Source: Neofusicoccum parvum
Lineage: Eukaryota; Ascomycota; Dothideomycetes; Botryosphaeriales; Botryosphaeriaceae
Direction of reading: 5' to 3'
Length of the DNA: 64,000 nucleotides
NCBI GenBank assembly: GCA_020912385.1
Contig: CP087206.1
Coordinates: forward strand, 3,100,001 to 3,164,000
Part shown: positions 35,870-46,939 of the stretch, piece after piece
How positions within the stretch are numbered: position 1 is the stretch's first letter
Layout of the letters: each line of letters begins with the position of its first letter
Position numbers and translations under genes: made by a program
The notes under the pieces: generated by a model
The model's database searches: none
What the model was told of the DNA's origin: nothing
The model's input: the letters and a program-made list of their open reading frames with translations, nothing else

Positions 35870-37005
35870 TCACAACGCATCCACCATCTCCTCGTCGCCT
35901 TCCTCCTCGTCGTCCTCGCCAAACTCGGGCTCGGGCGCCATCTCCTCCTTGACGTCTGTCTCGTCGAGGCCGGCGAGATAATTGCTCTCCTCCGCGTCCT
36001 TGTTGAGCATCCACGTGTTCGCGAACTGGCCGGTGCGGACGAGGGTTGCGATTTTGGAGAGGGTCTCGCGGAGGTAGGCCTCGGGCTGACGGGTGCGGTC
36101 CTTGAGGGCCTTGATGGGCCAGTACTTGTACTCCTGGAACAGCTTGAGCAGCATGTCGAGCAGCTGGTTCTGCGGGATGCGGGCGAACTTGTTGTCCTGG
36201 GACTTGGGCTTCGCGCGCTGGGCCTGGATGTCGAACGTCGGATTGCCCATGGGCGTGGTGCCGCCGATGAGGCGCGTGAACTCGTGCAGGTTGTTCTCGA
36301 GCACCAGCCGGTTCGACCCCTTCTCCATCTTCTTGTTCTCGCGCTGCCGGAACTTGGCGAGCTCGGCGTTGTCGACCGGGATGCAGTTGATGTCGACGGT
36401 GGAGCGCGCTACTAGCGTTGTGTGCTTGGGAATGGGCTGTCTCCCTCTGCCGCCCCGGCCGCCGCCTTTGCTCCACCACTTGTCCACCCGCCCGTCCTTG
36501 ACGCCGCCCTGGAAGCCGCCCTGCCGGCCCGGTCGCTTGTAGGCGTTGGGGTTGTACCCTTCCAGATCCTTCTCGGAGAAGACGAACTCGTTGAGGGGGC
36601 TAGGGTTGGTGATATTTAACTTGTACTCCTTAGGGTAGTCTGCGAACTTGTCCACCGTCTGGCGCAGCTGGAGCTTTGTCTGCGCGGTCCTCACATGTCA
36701 GCGCAATGCCCGTCCAACTCGTCCGACACTCTGTCCCGGCGCACCTTGGTCTCGTTGCCCTCCTTCCATTCAAGCATGCGGCCAATCTCAACCTCGTCGT
36801 CGTCGTCGACCTTGGACAGCACCTCCCACAACCATTTAGGCACGCGCGTCAACCACACCTGTCGCTCGGGAAAGTCGGGCGGGATGTTCAGCTCGCCAGT
36901 GTCCTCGTACATGTCGTCGACATCAGCGAAGCCCGGGCCGCCGGGTGATTTGGTGTCCGGGTCGGGCTTGATCTGAGGATCGACCTCCATCTTGACTCCG
37001 TTCAT
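35870..37005 (-). CDS. TFG2: Transcription initiation factor IIF subunit beta (RAP30/Tfg2)
   Basis: General transcription factor subunit that binds RNA polymerase II with TFIIF alpha. Two exons, 37005-36745 and 36679-35870, giving 356 residues; the 65-nt intron (GTGCGC to GCGCAG) joins EGNET-K|TKLQLRQTVDKFADYP in phase 0. The N-terminal dimerisation part reads ERQVWLTRVPKWLWEVLSKV. A basic Gly/Arg-rich linker follows (KWWSKGGGRGGRGRQPIPKH), then the C-terminal winged helix (RIPQNQLLDMLLKLFQEYKY, GQFANTWML). The tail is acidic. An in-frame ATG at 37221 would add 72 low-complexity residues; I prefer 37005 because it matches the family start and leaves a 385-bp shared promoter with CSN4. Confidence 0.94.
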
Positions 37006-37390
37006 GGCGGGCGCGGGAGGTGGGAGCGTCGGCAAGCGCGGCGCAAACGGGCGGGCGGGTCGCTGCTGATCCTGGAGTGCTTGCGGAGTCGGCAGGCGCG
37101 TGGGTCGTGGGTGCGGAGGGTTGCGGCAGGCGCGCGGGGAGGACAATGGGACGGATGTGGTTGCTGGCTGCGGAGGCGGAAGACAAGCGCGAGCAGCACC
37201 GCCTGCCGCTGCCGCCGTCATGCCCAGCCGCGAGCCCTGCGCCTGCGCCTGCCGCCTGCGGCTCGCCCGCTCGCTCCACGCGCCTTATCGATAAGCTGCT
37301 GCTGGCCCACCACGCCTCCCACCTGCTGCCTCCGCAGCGAGCTCCAACACCCCCAAAGCGCCGCATCACCGGGAATTCCACACCGCCGCC

Positions 37391-38668
37391 ATGGATCCGG
37401 ACACGCTCGCCTCCGCCGACGTCACCACAGCTCTGCAGCAGCTCGAATCGTCGGCCGCCGCCTCCAAGGCCACCGGCTACAATGAGCTGCTCACCAAGAT
37501 CATCGACACGTCTGCTCCCGACACGCTCGCCCCGAACCTCATTGCCTATGTCGAATCGCTGCTGGGCGACACGCTCGGCATCGTGGCGTCGCGCCCGCTG
37601 CTCGCCTCCTTCGTAGCACGCTTCCGCGAGCTCCAGGACGCCGACGTCAAGATCGAGGTGGGCACGCGCGCGCTGGCGCTGCTGGCGCCCAAGGTGGTGT
37701 CGTACGAGGAGCAGGACACGGCCATCAAGGAGATCCTGGCGGATGCCTACCAGGACAACGAGGACTTCATCGCGTCGGCCAAGATCCTGCAGGCGATCCC
37801 GCTGGACTCGTCGCAGCGGACCATCTCGCCCGACGACAAAGCGGCCGTGTGGATCCGCATCGTGCGCTGCTACCTGGAGGAGGACGACCCGACGTCGGCG
37901 ACGACGTACCTCAACCGCGTCAAGAACATCCTGCACAGCGTCACCGACAAGGCCACCAAGCTGCAGTTCCAGCTGTCGCAGGCCCGCATCCACGACTCGC
38001 AGCGCAGCTTCCTCGACGCCAGCGCCGCCTACCACCAGATCAGCAACGAGCTCATCATTGACGAGGAGGAGCGCCTGCGCGCCCTCTCCGCCGCCATCGT
38101 CTGCGCCGTGCTGGCCCCCGCCGGCCCGCAGCGCGCGCGCACCCTGGCCCGCCTGTACAAGGACGACCGTGCCTCTCAGGTCGACGAGTATGCCATCCTC
38201 GAGAAGATCTTCCTCGACCGGCTGCTCACGCCCGGCGAGGTGTCCGCCTTCGCCGCGAAGCTGCAGCCGCACCAGCTGGCCAAGACGTCCGACGGCTCCA
38301 CCGTCCTCGACAAAGCCGTGCTCGAGCACAACCTGCTGGCCGCGTCGCGCCTCTACAGCAACATCGGCATCGACCAGCTCGCCGAGCTGCTCAACGTCGA
38401 CGCCGACCGCGCCGAGAGCTACGCCGCCGGCATGATCGAGCAGGGCCGCCTTGCCGGCTACATCGACCAGATCGCCCGCTACATCTTCTTCGAGGGCGAG
38501 GGCTCCGGCCACCGCAAGGCCGCCGGCCACCAGTTCGAGCGCCTCGTTGGCGGCGAGCTGCGCAAGTGGGACGAGAACGTGCGCGGCTTGGCCGAAGAGG
38601 TCGAGCGCGTCACCACCATGGTGCAGAGCCAGCACCCAGAGTTCTACGCCAAGCACATGGTCGTTTGA
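37391..38668 (+). CDS. COP9 signalosome subunit 4
   Basis: Intronless gene of 425 residues. Subunit of the COP9 signalosome, the nucleus-enriched complex that removes Nedd8 from cullins; in filamentous fungi it controls development and light responses. The N-terminal two thirds are TPR-like helical repeats (LADAYQDNEDFIASAKILQA, WIRIVRCYLEEDDPTSATTY, LQFQLSQARIHDSQRSFLDA). The PCI winged-helix module lies at about residues 290-365 (AVLEHNLLAASRLYSNIGID, QLAELLNVDADRAESYAAGM). The C-terminal helix follows. Length and order fit CSN4 rather than proteasome Rpn5. It has strong codon bias to G/C and diverges from the TFIIF beta gene. Confidence 0.94.
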   Translation: MDPDTLASADVTTALQQLESSAAASKATGYNELLTKIIDTSAPDTLAPNLIAYVESLLGDTLGIVASRPLLASFVARFRELQDADVKIEVGTRALALLAPKVVSYEEQDTAIKEILADAYQDNEDFIASAKILQAIPLDSSQRTISPDDKAAVWIRIVRCYLEEDDPTSATTYLNRVKNILHSVTDKATKLQFQLSQARIHDSQRSFLDASAAYHQISNELIIDEEERLRALSAAIVCAVLAPAGPQRARTLARLYKDDRASQVDEYAILEKIFLDRLLTPGEVSAFAAKLQPHQLAKTSDGSTVLDKAVLEHNLLAASRLYSNIGIDQLAELLNVDADRAESYAAGMIEQGRLAGYIDQIARYIFFEGEGSGHRKAAGHQFERLVGGELRKWDENVRGLAEEVERVTTMVQSQHPEFYAKHMVV

Positions 38669-39367
38669 TTGGGGAGGGGCTGAAGACGAGTGACGATGAG
38701 GTATACATACCATGACCGAAGGACGTAATGACGGATACGTGGGGCTTTTTCTTCTCTCTTTTGTCAGTGGACATCTGGCTGTGCTTTCATAGCGCTTGGC
38801 GTTTAGAATCATGCATCAAGGGAAATATCGCGGAGTTAAAGAGGTGTGCATGTGCAGGGAAGGTCGTGGATGGTGTGGCATCCGCGTCAGAGGGGGTTAG
38901 AAAATCTGGACAGCAAAAGTGAATGAAAACGAATCAACTCAAGACCTTGTCGTTTCTCACGTGAAGTGGAAGCATCCTTCTGGATGAGAAGGTAGAGTTG
39001 GAAATATGACGTCCCTGCCCGCCATCGATATGCATTATGTTTATTAGTCTTTCACGACATCCCATCGCTCATGCATAATCAGATCGGCCGTAGATCGTAC
39101 CAGATGATCATTAGTGTACGATGACCAGCAAGAATAGCACTGGACAGCTACTTGGAGTAATGCTACGAATTTCTTCAATGTCAGGCGTGGCTTTGTTTGT
39201 CGAGTCTTGTGAACCATCCCTTCATACCGCCGTTGCAGTCCCCCATTTCGCTTTTTCATGAATAGTTCCTCGCTATGCCCGCCGCAATACTAAAGCAATC
39301 ACCCATTGTGGGGTATGCTGATTAGAAAAGAAGTCTGATGATGAGGTGTTGCAAGCCTTGATAGAGA
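38669..39367. other. Convergent intergenic region with a single repeat arm
   Basis: 700 bp between CSN4 and the ankyrin/AAA gene. At 38961-38988 (GGAAGCATCCTTCTGGATG) lies one sequence like an arm of the palindromic element. Otherwise nothing recognised. Confidence 0.4.
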
Positions 39368-41788
39368 TCAAGCCGTGCTTGGCTGAGGACGGTCGCGAAG
39401 AAACCTGTCATCCTCGTGGTCGGAGGAGCCGAGGCTGGAAGAGAGAGAGTCGTAGCCATACTCCTCGACACTTCTACCGGCGGCCTCCCCGGTAGTACAG
39501 CCTCTCTCAGAGTACACGTCTGTTGGACCCTGGTAGATGACGACGAGATCCTTCTTGTCATCCATCTTGCGACGGACTTGAGTGCGGAAGCGCCTCACCG
39601 GCTGATCGTTGAAGTCTTCAGAGACTTCCGTCGGGTGCGCTTCGCAGTAAGCCATGACAAACTTACGCTTCAGCTCCTCGATACCACGCTTGAGAGAGCG
39701 AGCACCAAGCTCTGAATTGTAGCAGCTGTCTGCGATGTACTGTGCAACCTCTAGCCCGTTGCCGAGGTCGAGGTGAGAATGGCCGATGTACCGCTTGACG
39801 GCCGGGCAGCAGTCAATCGGTAGGCGAAACTCATCAGCGAGCTCCAGTAGGAGACTGTGAGCAACGACGGCCTGCTCGATCGGAGTGAAAGGTAAGAACG
39901 GAACAACGACATCGACTCGTCCGGTGAATGGAGCCTAAATCTGTTCAACAAATGCTTTCATGTGCTTGATTGGTATTGGGACGTACTCCGAATGTGTCCT
40001 TGAATTTCTCAAGAATCTCCTGCTGAAGGGATGCGATAGGAATATCAACATTCGTACCGCTTTCTTCCAGACTCATCTTCTTCTCATGGAAGCTCTTGAT
40101 TTCATGCTCGCCCAGGTTGGTAGCCAGTACCCAGAGAGTCTTCGAGCAATCAACGGACTTGTTGTTACGGCGGTCATGATAGACACCTATGGTATGTCAG
40201 TATAAGCCAATACTAGATGGTCATACATGGGGAGTCAAAGCATTCATCTGGATGTGAAAATGTACTTAATGATGCATGATTCCCATCCGAATGAGTGCTT
40301 CAACCCCCCGTGTGTAAGAAGGTTGTGCAAGGTAGAGATTGCAACTTGCCAGAGTCGCAGATCAGGAGGAGCGAGTGGCGGATCTCCTGGGGGGTCTTGT
40401 CAAACTCGTCCAAGAAGATGACAGCGCGGCCGCCGTCATGCTTGGCAAGGAAGTTGTTGAGCTGGGAGCCCTCTTCCGAGCGCTTGTAGCCATTGCGAGA
40501 GCCGAAGAGGTCCGTATCGTGCTTCATATGGGCACAGTCGATGACAGTGATCTGCAGCGAGAGCAGCTTTCCCATCTGTGAGGCCATCTCCGTCTTGCCA
40601 TGACCAGAGGGTCCAGCAAAGGCCATGACAAGTGGATGCTGACTGTTCGTCGCGATGTGGGCGAATACTGAGTCCTTGACCAGCTTCAGAGCATCCTCTT
40701 GGCCCACAAGGTAGTTGTCGATAGTCAGAAGATCGAATAAGCCGTGAATAGAAGCCAGCTGCTTCTTCAAGCCTATAGGCGAGCTGTCGTCGCGTTGGGC
40801 ATTCTGCAAGAAGTACGCATGTGAGACGTTGACGGATGCGTTGCAGATCAATGCCCACTGCGAAACAAAGCTTGTGTTGGTGCCAGATGCAATCGGCGTC
40901 AGCACCGGTTTGGCACCTGCCGAGAGAAGCATCTTGACGATGGGTAAAGTGTTCTTGAGCTTGTAACTACCACGAACTATAGCGAAGGACAGTACAGGGA
41001 TCTGACAAGACTGGCCATCGGCGATCATATAGGCGTTAGGATCAGCGCCGTACGCAAACAGTAGCTCGATAGCCGATAAGTTGTCATGGTTGATGGCGTA
41101 GTCGATCGCGTAGAACAAGGGACGAGCGCGACCGTCGATCTTGTTGTTCATCTGTGACTTGAGAGTCTCGACCGCGTAGGTTCCCAGATACTCAGAAAGG
41201 CTCTTGATAGAACAGCCGTGCTGGAGAGCTGCGCAAACTGTGTCGATGTTGAAACGCTTCGATGAGACGTTGGCGAGAGCCTCGTTGACATTGCCGCTGG
41301 GGGCCGCAAGAACCGGAAGCTCGATGCTATCAGAGATTGGAGCCGCCATGCCGATTGCGTTGGTGTCAGATTCGGGCGTAGGCCTCGAGCGCTGGGTGCT
41401 TGTAGGCGAAGCCTCGCCGGGCTGACGAGGAATGCCTTGGTTGGCTTGAGTCGCCATGATCGAGGCCGTCAGATCTTCGTGAGTGGCTGTGGAAGGGGTA
41501 ATGGGCTTCAATGCGGGCTCTGACGAAGAGTCTGAAGATGACCGAGGAGTCGGAACAGCGGGTGCGCGGTGATGGGAGCTGAGCCTCTCAGGAGAGCTGT
41601 ACTGGGAAGCGCGAGCAGCGCGAGCTTCGCAGTCCTTGGCAAAGTCGGACCAGCTTTCCGAGTAGTGTATAAGATCGCCTGTGGAGCCAAGCTATAGTCA
41701 GTAGGATCTGGACGATGCACGGTTGGGGCTTACGGTGCAGGTAGAGAAACTTGTGGTCCTTCGGGGCCATCGTTTTAGGCCTCGGCAT
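39368..41788 (-). CDS. Ankyrin-repeat AAA+ ATPase (ClpB/Skd3-like architecture)
   Basis: Four exons: 41788-41734, 41678-40350, 40186-39987 and 39934-39368, giving 716 residues. After a Ser/Pro-rich N-terminus, residues about 170-280 hold ankyrin-like helices (ALQHGCSIKSLSEYLG, AIELLFAYGADPNAYM, IVKMLLSAGAKP). The AAA+ module has Walker A GPSGHGKT at about 374-381, Walker B AVIFLDEFDK at about 437-446, sensor 1 in TLWVLATNLGE and the arginine-finger region APFTGRVDVVVPF, followed by a ClpB-type C-terminal small domain. Ankyrin plus one AAA domain recalls mitochondrial Skd3/CLPB, but no presequence is evident (MPRPKTMAPKDHKFLYLH). Intron 2 (163 nt) has a GC donor and contains a copy of the palindromic element. 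Probable disaggregase-like or unfoldase ATPase; substrate unknown. Confidence 0.87.
40226..40314. repeat. Palindromic MITE-like element inside an intron
   Basis: Left arm 40226-40254 (core AAAGCATTCATCTGGATG) and right arm 40284-40314 (reverse complement core TTGAAGCACTCATTCGGATG) enclose about 29 bp. The arms are diverged from each other but clearly match the 27.6 kb element, including the flanking GGGG block. Wider similarity (for example GTTGCAA near 40340) suggests the insertion accounts for most of the 163-nt intron at 40187-40349. Confidence 0.65.
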
Positions 41789-43162
41789 GGTGCTGGAAGT
41801 GCTAGACTCACAGAAGGAATGCTGCGCAATGCGGAGAGCGAGCGAAATGGGGCGGAGAGGCGAGATGCAGAAGCCTGGTGGCAGGAGAAATTGGTGTTTC
41901 GACCCAAAGTGTGCGCGCCAAGCCCTGGTGCAAACGAAGGAGGAAGGCGTGCCTCCCAGCAAGCCCGCTCGCAAGCGCTACCTACGCCCGCGAGAATCTC
42001 CGATGGACGGCTGTGGCATCCCTCCGGATGGTTTTGCCATAGGTTTCCCACCATTTCCCCGCCCAACTGAGTGCTTCAGCTGCTGAGACAGTTGTGTGCA
42101 AACACTGAGGTCTTCGGCAGTCTGCATGATGTTGGTCAGCGTCGACATCGATGTTGTATGATGGATGACATGCCGGGGTTCCTCTCTGCATCCCAAACGT
42201 TGACTCTAGCCGCGCAGTCTTCCGCTCGAATCAAGTGAGCTCACAACTCGCTTCTCGTGTCCTCGTGCCATTAAGTTTGCGAGATCATGTGAGAGGTCTG
42301 GCTGTAGAAGCCAACCAAACGACAGATTTTGCATCCATCCCGAGCAATATGTTAAAGACTGCCGCCTGCGAGCCTTGGATACTCAGCGAGGATGTGACGC
42401 ATGAGCTGTACAAGAATCGAAGTAGGTGAAAGATGAATTGGCTTGCAAACCCCGGGGGCCAGGAAAACTTAAGGGAAGGCGGTCCATGAAACGGAGGAGG
42501 AGAGGTTTAAGAAGGTACAGACAATGGTTCTCATCTTCTATGCGCCTGAGTGAGGAAGAGCGCCTCATGACCGAGGACTCTCGGACGGTCCGCTGAGGAA
42601 GGCCCCTATTGAGCAGAAGGAACATGGTCGAAGCTGTCTCCTAACCCCAGCCATCACGGGTGATGCGCCAGAAGCGTTAAAGTTTTGGTTCTCAGGCGTG
42701 GTGGCATGGTTGGGCCTCTCGACGAGGAGCCATTGTTCTCACGCTGGGCCGAGCAAAGCGCTCCCACGTGTGCCCAATGTCAACGACCGAAGCTTTCGAG
42801 AGCAGGCACGGCACCTCTCAGATACGTCGAGAAATTTCCCTGGAAGGCACGCTGTGGCAGGCAGCAGAAAGCCGGTCAGAAGAGGTGCCATCCACAAAAG
42901 CTTCACGCCAATTGGCAATACGCCCCCAGAACCTTGGAGAGAGCCGCGCCGTTGACCAGTCTAGTCCGTTTCGAGAGCGACCATGACGCCAATGTGCAAA
43001 GCGCAGTATGTATACGCACTCCATCCGAGATGGGTGGATGGATGAAGGGGGCTTGGAGGAAAAAGTCCCGTCTTTAAAAGAGCAATTTGTGCAGCCTTTA
43101 AGCGACAATTCTGCGAAACGAGTTTCAACCGCCATCAAGAAAACATCTTGACTACTTGAGCT
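41789..43162. other. Intergenic region upstream of ankyrin/AAA gene
   Basis: 1.4 kb with no supported gene. A weak palindrome resembling the repeat family lies near 42010-42085 (GGCATCCCTCCGGATGG, then GAGTGCTTCAGCTGC), too degraded to be certain. Confidence 0.4.
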
Positions 43163-43915
43163 ATGTTCCTCAGCACTGCAAAGCAGCACGGCACTGCCCC
43201 GCCCGCGCAGTCGGAGACTCACGATACAATGTCCGCAGCAATCGGCGTCGATAACGATTACTGACACGTGCTACGAACACATTGCTTCGGCCAGCAACAT
43301 CGAAGAGAAGACCAAATGGCGGAATCAACTGACCTGGACCGTCGCACGACATGCCATCAGCGAGGAGCTGACATTATGCCCAACCATGGAGAGGCATTTC
43401 GGCGTTGAAGGCAAGAAACCCGCGGGCGAGGATCGGGAGCAGCACCAAGCGGTATATCATGAGAGCGTCCAGCCAATTCTTTGCCAGTGCGAATGACAAG
43501 GAAATGGGAAGTGAATAAATTCGCGAGGCCAGTGTTTCCTGATCTGCAATGCTAGGTCAAGCAAGATTTGTCCAAACTGCAAGACATGTCGCCCATTGAC
43601 GACGATTTCTCATCACTGCTGGAGCACCTGATGTACGCCCTGCACACTCACATCGAGCACAAAAAAAATGAGGATATGCCGCGTCTCGAGGAGTTTCTGC
43701 AGCCCGGAGAAAGCAAGGCACTTGCCGCATAGTTCTTGCGCACCACAAAGATAGTTCCAACACGTAGCCATCCTTTGGTGCCAAACCAGTCACCACTCAA
43801 GACGCTAGCCGGGCCTTTGGTCGCGCCGATCGACCGATTGCTGTATGTGGTTCGTTCGTTTCTGTCGGTAGAGGAACGTGGGAATCCGAGCTCTTTGCAG
43901 CCTTCCCGATCTTGA
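43163..43915 (+). pseudogene. Hemerythrin (HHE) domain protein, degraded
   Basis: Three pieces of one coding region are in different states. Piece 1, from ATG 43163, ends MSAAIGVDNDY and stops at 43262-43264. Piece 2, in another frame from 43266, reads TCYEHIASASNIEEKTKWRN, QLTWTVARHAISEELTLCPT and MERHFGVEGKKPAGEDREQH, stopping at 43494-43496. After a probable intron ending GCTAG at about 43556, piece 3 reads VKQDLSKLQDMSPIDDDFSS, HTHIEHKKNEDMPRLEEFL and then, past an in-frame TAG at 43730-43732, FLRTTKIVPTRSHP. The helix pattern with iron-binding residues (H..EE, H..E, H..E) and the KIVPTRSHP tail are those of fungal cytosolic HHE proteins, which bind di-iron. At least one frameshift and two stops separate the pieces. 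Sequencing error is an alternative. Confidence 0.75.
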
Positions 43916-44334
43916 GCTCCCAGGAAAAAAAAGGAATGGTTGGTGAAATGAACAGGGAAGATATCTTGGGTGTTTGGGCAGTAGAGAGCCTCGAATATAC
44001 ATATCTTCGTGTGGAGGGAGGAAAGTAGCCAGCGTGCAATCTCGAGGATGCCATCATACGAGTACAAGAATGAAAAGAAATGACGAGGGCCAATCAAAGG
44101 ACATGAAGAAGACGATAGCGATATAGAACGCCACTCCCACGCCTTCTTGCAACAAACCCCCAAAAATCGACCATTCTAAGGGACTGACGAAAAAGAAACA
44201 CAAAGATTCTGCCCAATAGGCTTCCTTACATCATTTGGTCATGGGCTTCTTTGCTTTCTTTAGAGTACATTTCTAATACACACTGCGCTCGCAAGGTCAA
44301 TCGCAGAAAACTTGGTAGGAGGCGGTTACGACGC
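43916..44334. other. Region between pseudogene and DNM1 3' end
   Basis: 420 bp without a supported gene. Minus-strand frames across the hemerythrin pseudogene are shadows. Confidence 0.4.
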
Positions 44335-46939
44335 CTACCGGATTTCGCCAATGATGGCAGCAGCCTCCTTGTACATCTTGAGCATCTTCTCGCACTTCTC
44401 ACGTTCAGACTTGATGGCATCATCCTCGTACAGGAGTTCCTCGAACAAGGTCTCCCTGTAGAGTTCGCTAACCAGCCTGTTCTGGACCGCGTCCTTGGAG
44501 TGGTTTACCAAGAGATGCATTACAGCCTTTGGCACTTGGTCGGCAATACTCTCGCGAACGATATTGAAGTAAGAAGAGATAAGGCGACGAATAAGCTCAG
44601 TCTCGAGCGCTTCGCGCTCAGTAAGCGCGGGTGGTTCGGGCTCTCCGGGCTACATCATGTCAGTAATAGCTCGCGATATACAACGTGGGTTAACTTACAA
44701 ATGGACTATCGTAGTCATTTCGAGGGATTGCAAGCTCTGTCTCATCTTGCGCAACCTCGAAAATAGGAGCACGCTGTTGCTCAGGTGCACGGATATCACC
44801 TCTCCTGAAGCTGCCAGCAAAGCTAGGCTCTTGATGCTGGTTCACGTGTCTACTACCGGGTCGGTGATCCAGTATGGGGGTCGGTGGGGTGTTCGGCATG
44901 GGCATTCCGCCCTCCTTACCAAAGAAGTAGTTCAAGAAACTATCCTTGGTGGATCCAGGCTGCTGGAATCTGGGTGGCGACGCACCACGAGCTCCATTCA
45001 GCGCACTTGCAATGCCAGATGGCGTACCTGAACGCCCGACTGCTGGGGACATGCTCCTGCTGTTCTTGCTGACGTGACCGCGGATCGTCAGGTTCGCGGC
45101 CTTCTCTCCCGGGACTTCTGTCTCTTCCTGTTCGTCTTCTGGTGTCTCTGCTCCGTTCACGCCGTTCAACTCTTTCAAGCGCCGTTTTTCCCGCTTCTTC
45201 TTCTCCTCTAATGCTGCAGCTCTCTTTTCTTTTTCCTGCTTATCTTGGATGACGGAAGACATGGCAGCAGCCGCGCCAAGGAAATTGGGGTGGTTGGTGT
45301 TGATGTACGCGCGTTGGATGGAAATGAGAGATTCCACGTAAGAAGAACAGGGGCCAAGTCTTTCGCGCAGAAGTTCAGAAACAACCTCGATCAATTTGCC
45401 CTGGAGACGCGGGTAGCGGCTGAGCTCGTTAGAACCGCACGTGTGGCAGATTTTGATCAGCTCCTCGTAGACAAGCTCTACACAGCGTTGACTAGGGGAT
45501 TCAAGGAGCTTGATCTGAGGCCTCACAAGGAGGTCGAAAGCCATCTCCGGAACAAATAGGCTGGGCCGGGGACCGGTCGAGTTCCGGATAGCAGTCCTGA
45601 TGTCCAGTGTGGACAAGTTCATTGTGGGATCAATGGACTCAAGAGAGTTTCCAAAAACCGAGTTAAAGATGTAGTAGATCCTGGCTCCACCGCAGAGCTC
45701 CCGGGTCGAGATCTCCGAAGAAGTACCGTCAATGGATGAGATGAAGGATGAAGCAAAGCGAGTCATGAGCTGCAGAACGAGAGAACCACGGTGCTCCTTG
45801 CCAATGAAAGCAACATCCCCGTAACTTGCAAGCTCCTGCTGCGTCTGGCCCATCAAGGTGTTGAGGCGAGCCTTGATGTCAGGTAGCCGCTCACGGATGT
45901 GCGCCATTAGTGTGGTGTTCAGAGTCCTGGCCAAGAATTCGGTTCCACAGCGGTTTGCCATGTTCCTGTACGCCGGGTGTTGCTTGAAGAAGTCGCGCTC
46001 AGCTTGCAGAGCATCAGCAAGAGACTTGTTTTCCTGGATGTCATATTGCGAGCGGTTGACAACTCCGATGAAACCCAACTTCAATGGGTACACGCGACCA
46101 GACAAAATATCGAGCGCATTGGTTCCGTGGTCCATCAGATCCAACTTGGTAAGCACACCGATTGTCCTTCGGCCCATTGGGTCCACATGTCGGGCGAGTT
46201 TGAGCGCTTCGGAGTTGACAAGGTCGACGTTGGCAGGCGACACGGCAAGAATGATGCTGTTCGGCTTGGCAGTGTATTCGGTGATCAGGTTCCTGGTCTG
46301 CTTCTCAATGTCTGTCGGCTGGTCTCCGATAGGGACCTGTTTCCCCACGTTAGTTGATTTTACGACCGCACTGTTCGCGGGCCACAAACCTTGGTTAGAC
46401 CGGGCAGATCAACCAATGTCAGGCTCAGCACATGTGGCGAGTAGATCTTGAGGTTGATTGGCTGGCGGTTGATGCCCTTGTTGTTGCCCGCTATCCTTGC
46501 CGTCTCGTTCTCGATCTCGCGCCTGACTTCGCCGAAATCGTAGAACTTCTTCCCAGGAATGTGCAGGAACTCGCCCCATTCGTCCTGGCTTGCAACGCTT
46601 GCGGGGGTGTGCGGGATATGGACCTCATCTCCTTCGGGCTTGTCGCTGTCGCTGGGGACGTTGATAAGCTGGAGAACGAGCGGGCGGCGAGTGACAATGC
46701 CGCTGCCACGGGGAAGGAAATCTCTGCCGACAATGTTCTCCAGCACCGACGACTTGCCGGAAGACTGCGACCCGACTACGACCTGGGCTGGCGTCAGCTG
46801 GCTGGGGGCGCGCCGAGGGAGGGGTGGGACGGGGGAGACTCACGATCTGCGGCAAGTCCAGGGAATCATTGCCGATGGTGTTGAAGACCAGGTCCTGGAG
46901 CTTGTTCACGATCTTGAGCAAATCCTCGCCCAACGACAT
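44335..46939 (-). CDS. DNM1: Dynamin-related GTPase Dnm1 (mitochondrial/peroxisomal fission)
   Basis: Large GTPase that assembles around mitochondria and peroxisomes to divide them. Four exons: 46939-46844, 46782-46390, 46336-44699 and 44649-44335, giving 813 residues. The joins are phase 0 and restore [36 protein letters not shown] and [21 protein letters not shown]1 (GSQSSGKS), G3 (DLPG), G4 (TKLDLMD) and the middle domain are complete. A roughly 150-residue variable insert (Lys/Glu-rich, then Ser/Pro-rich) lies between stalk and GED, and the GTPase effector domain ends [16 protein letters not shown]. The length and the long insert favour Dnm1 over the shorter Vps1, which lacks it. There is no PH domain. 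The first intron is at the codon before the P-loop. Confidence 0.93.

Noticed and set aside
36923..38812. 629-codon minus-strand frame over CSN4
   Set aside because: Antisense shadow of CSN4 caused by strong third-position G/C bias.
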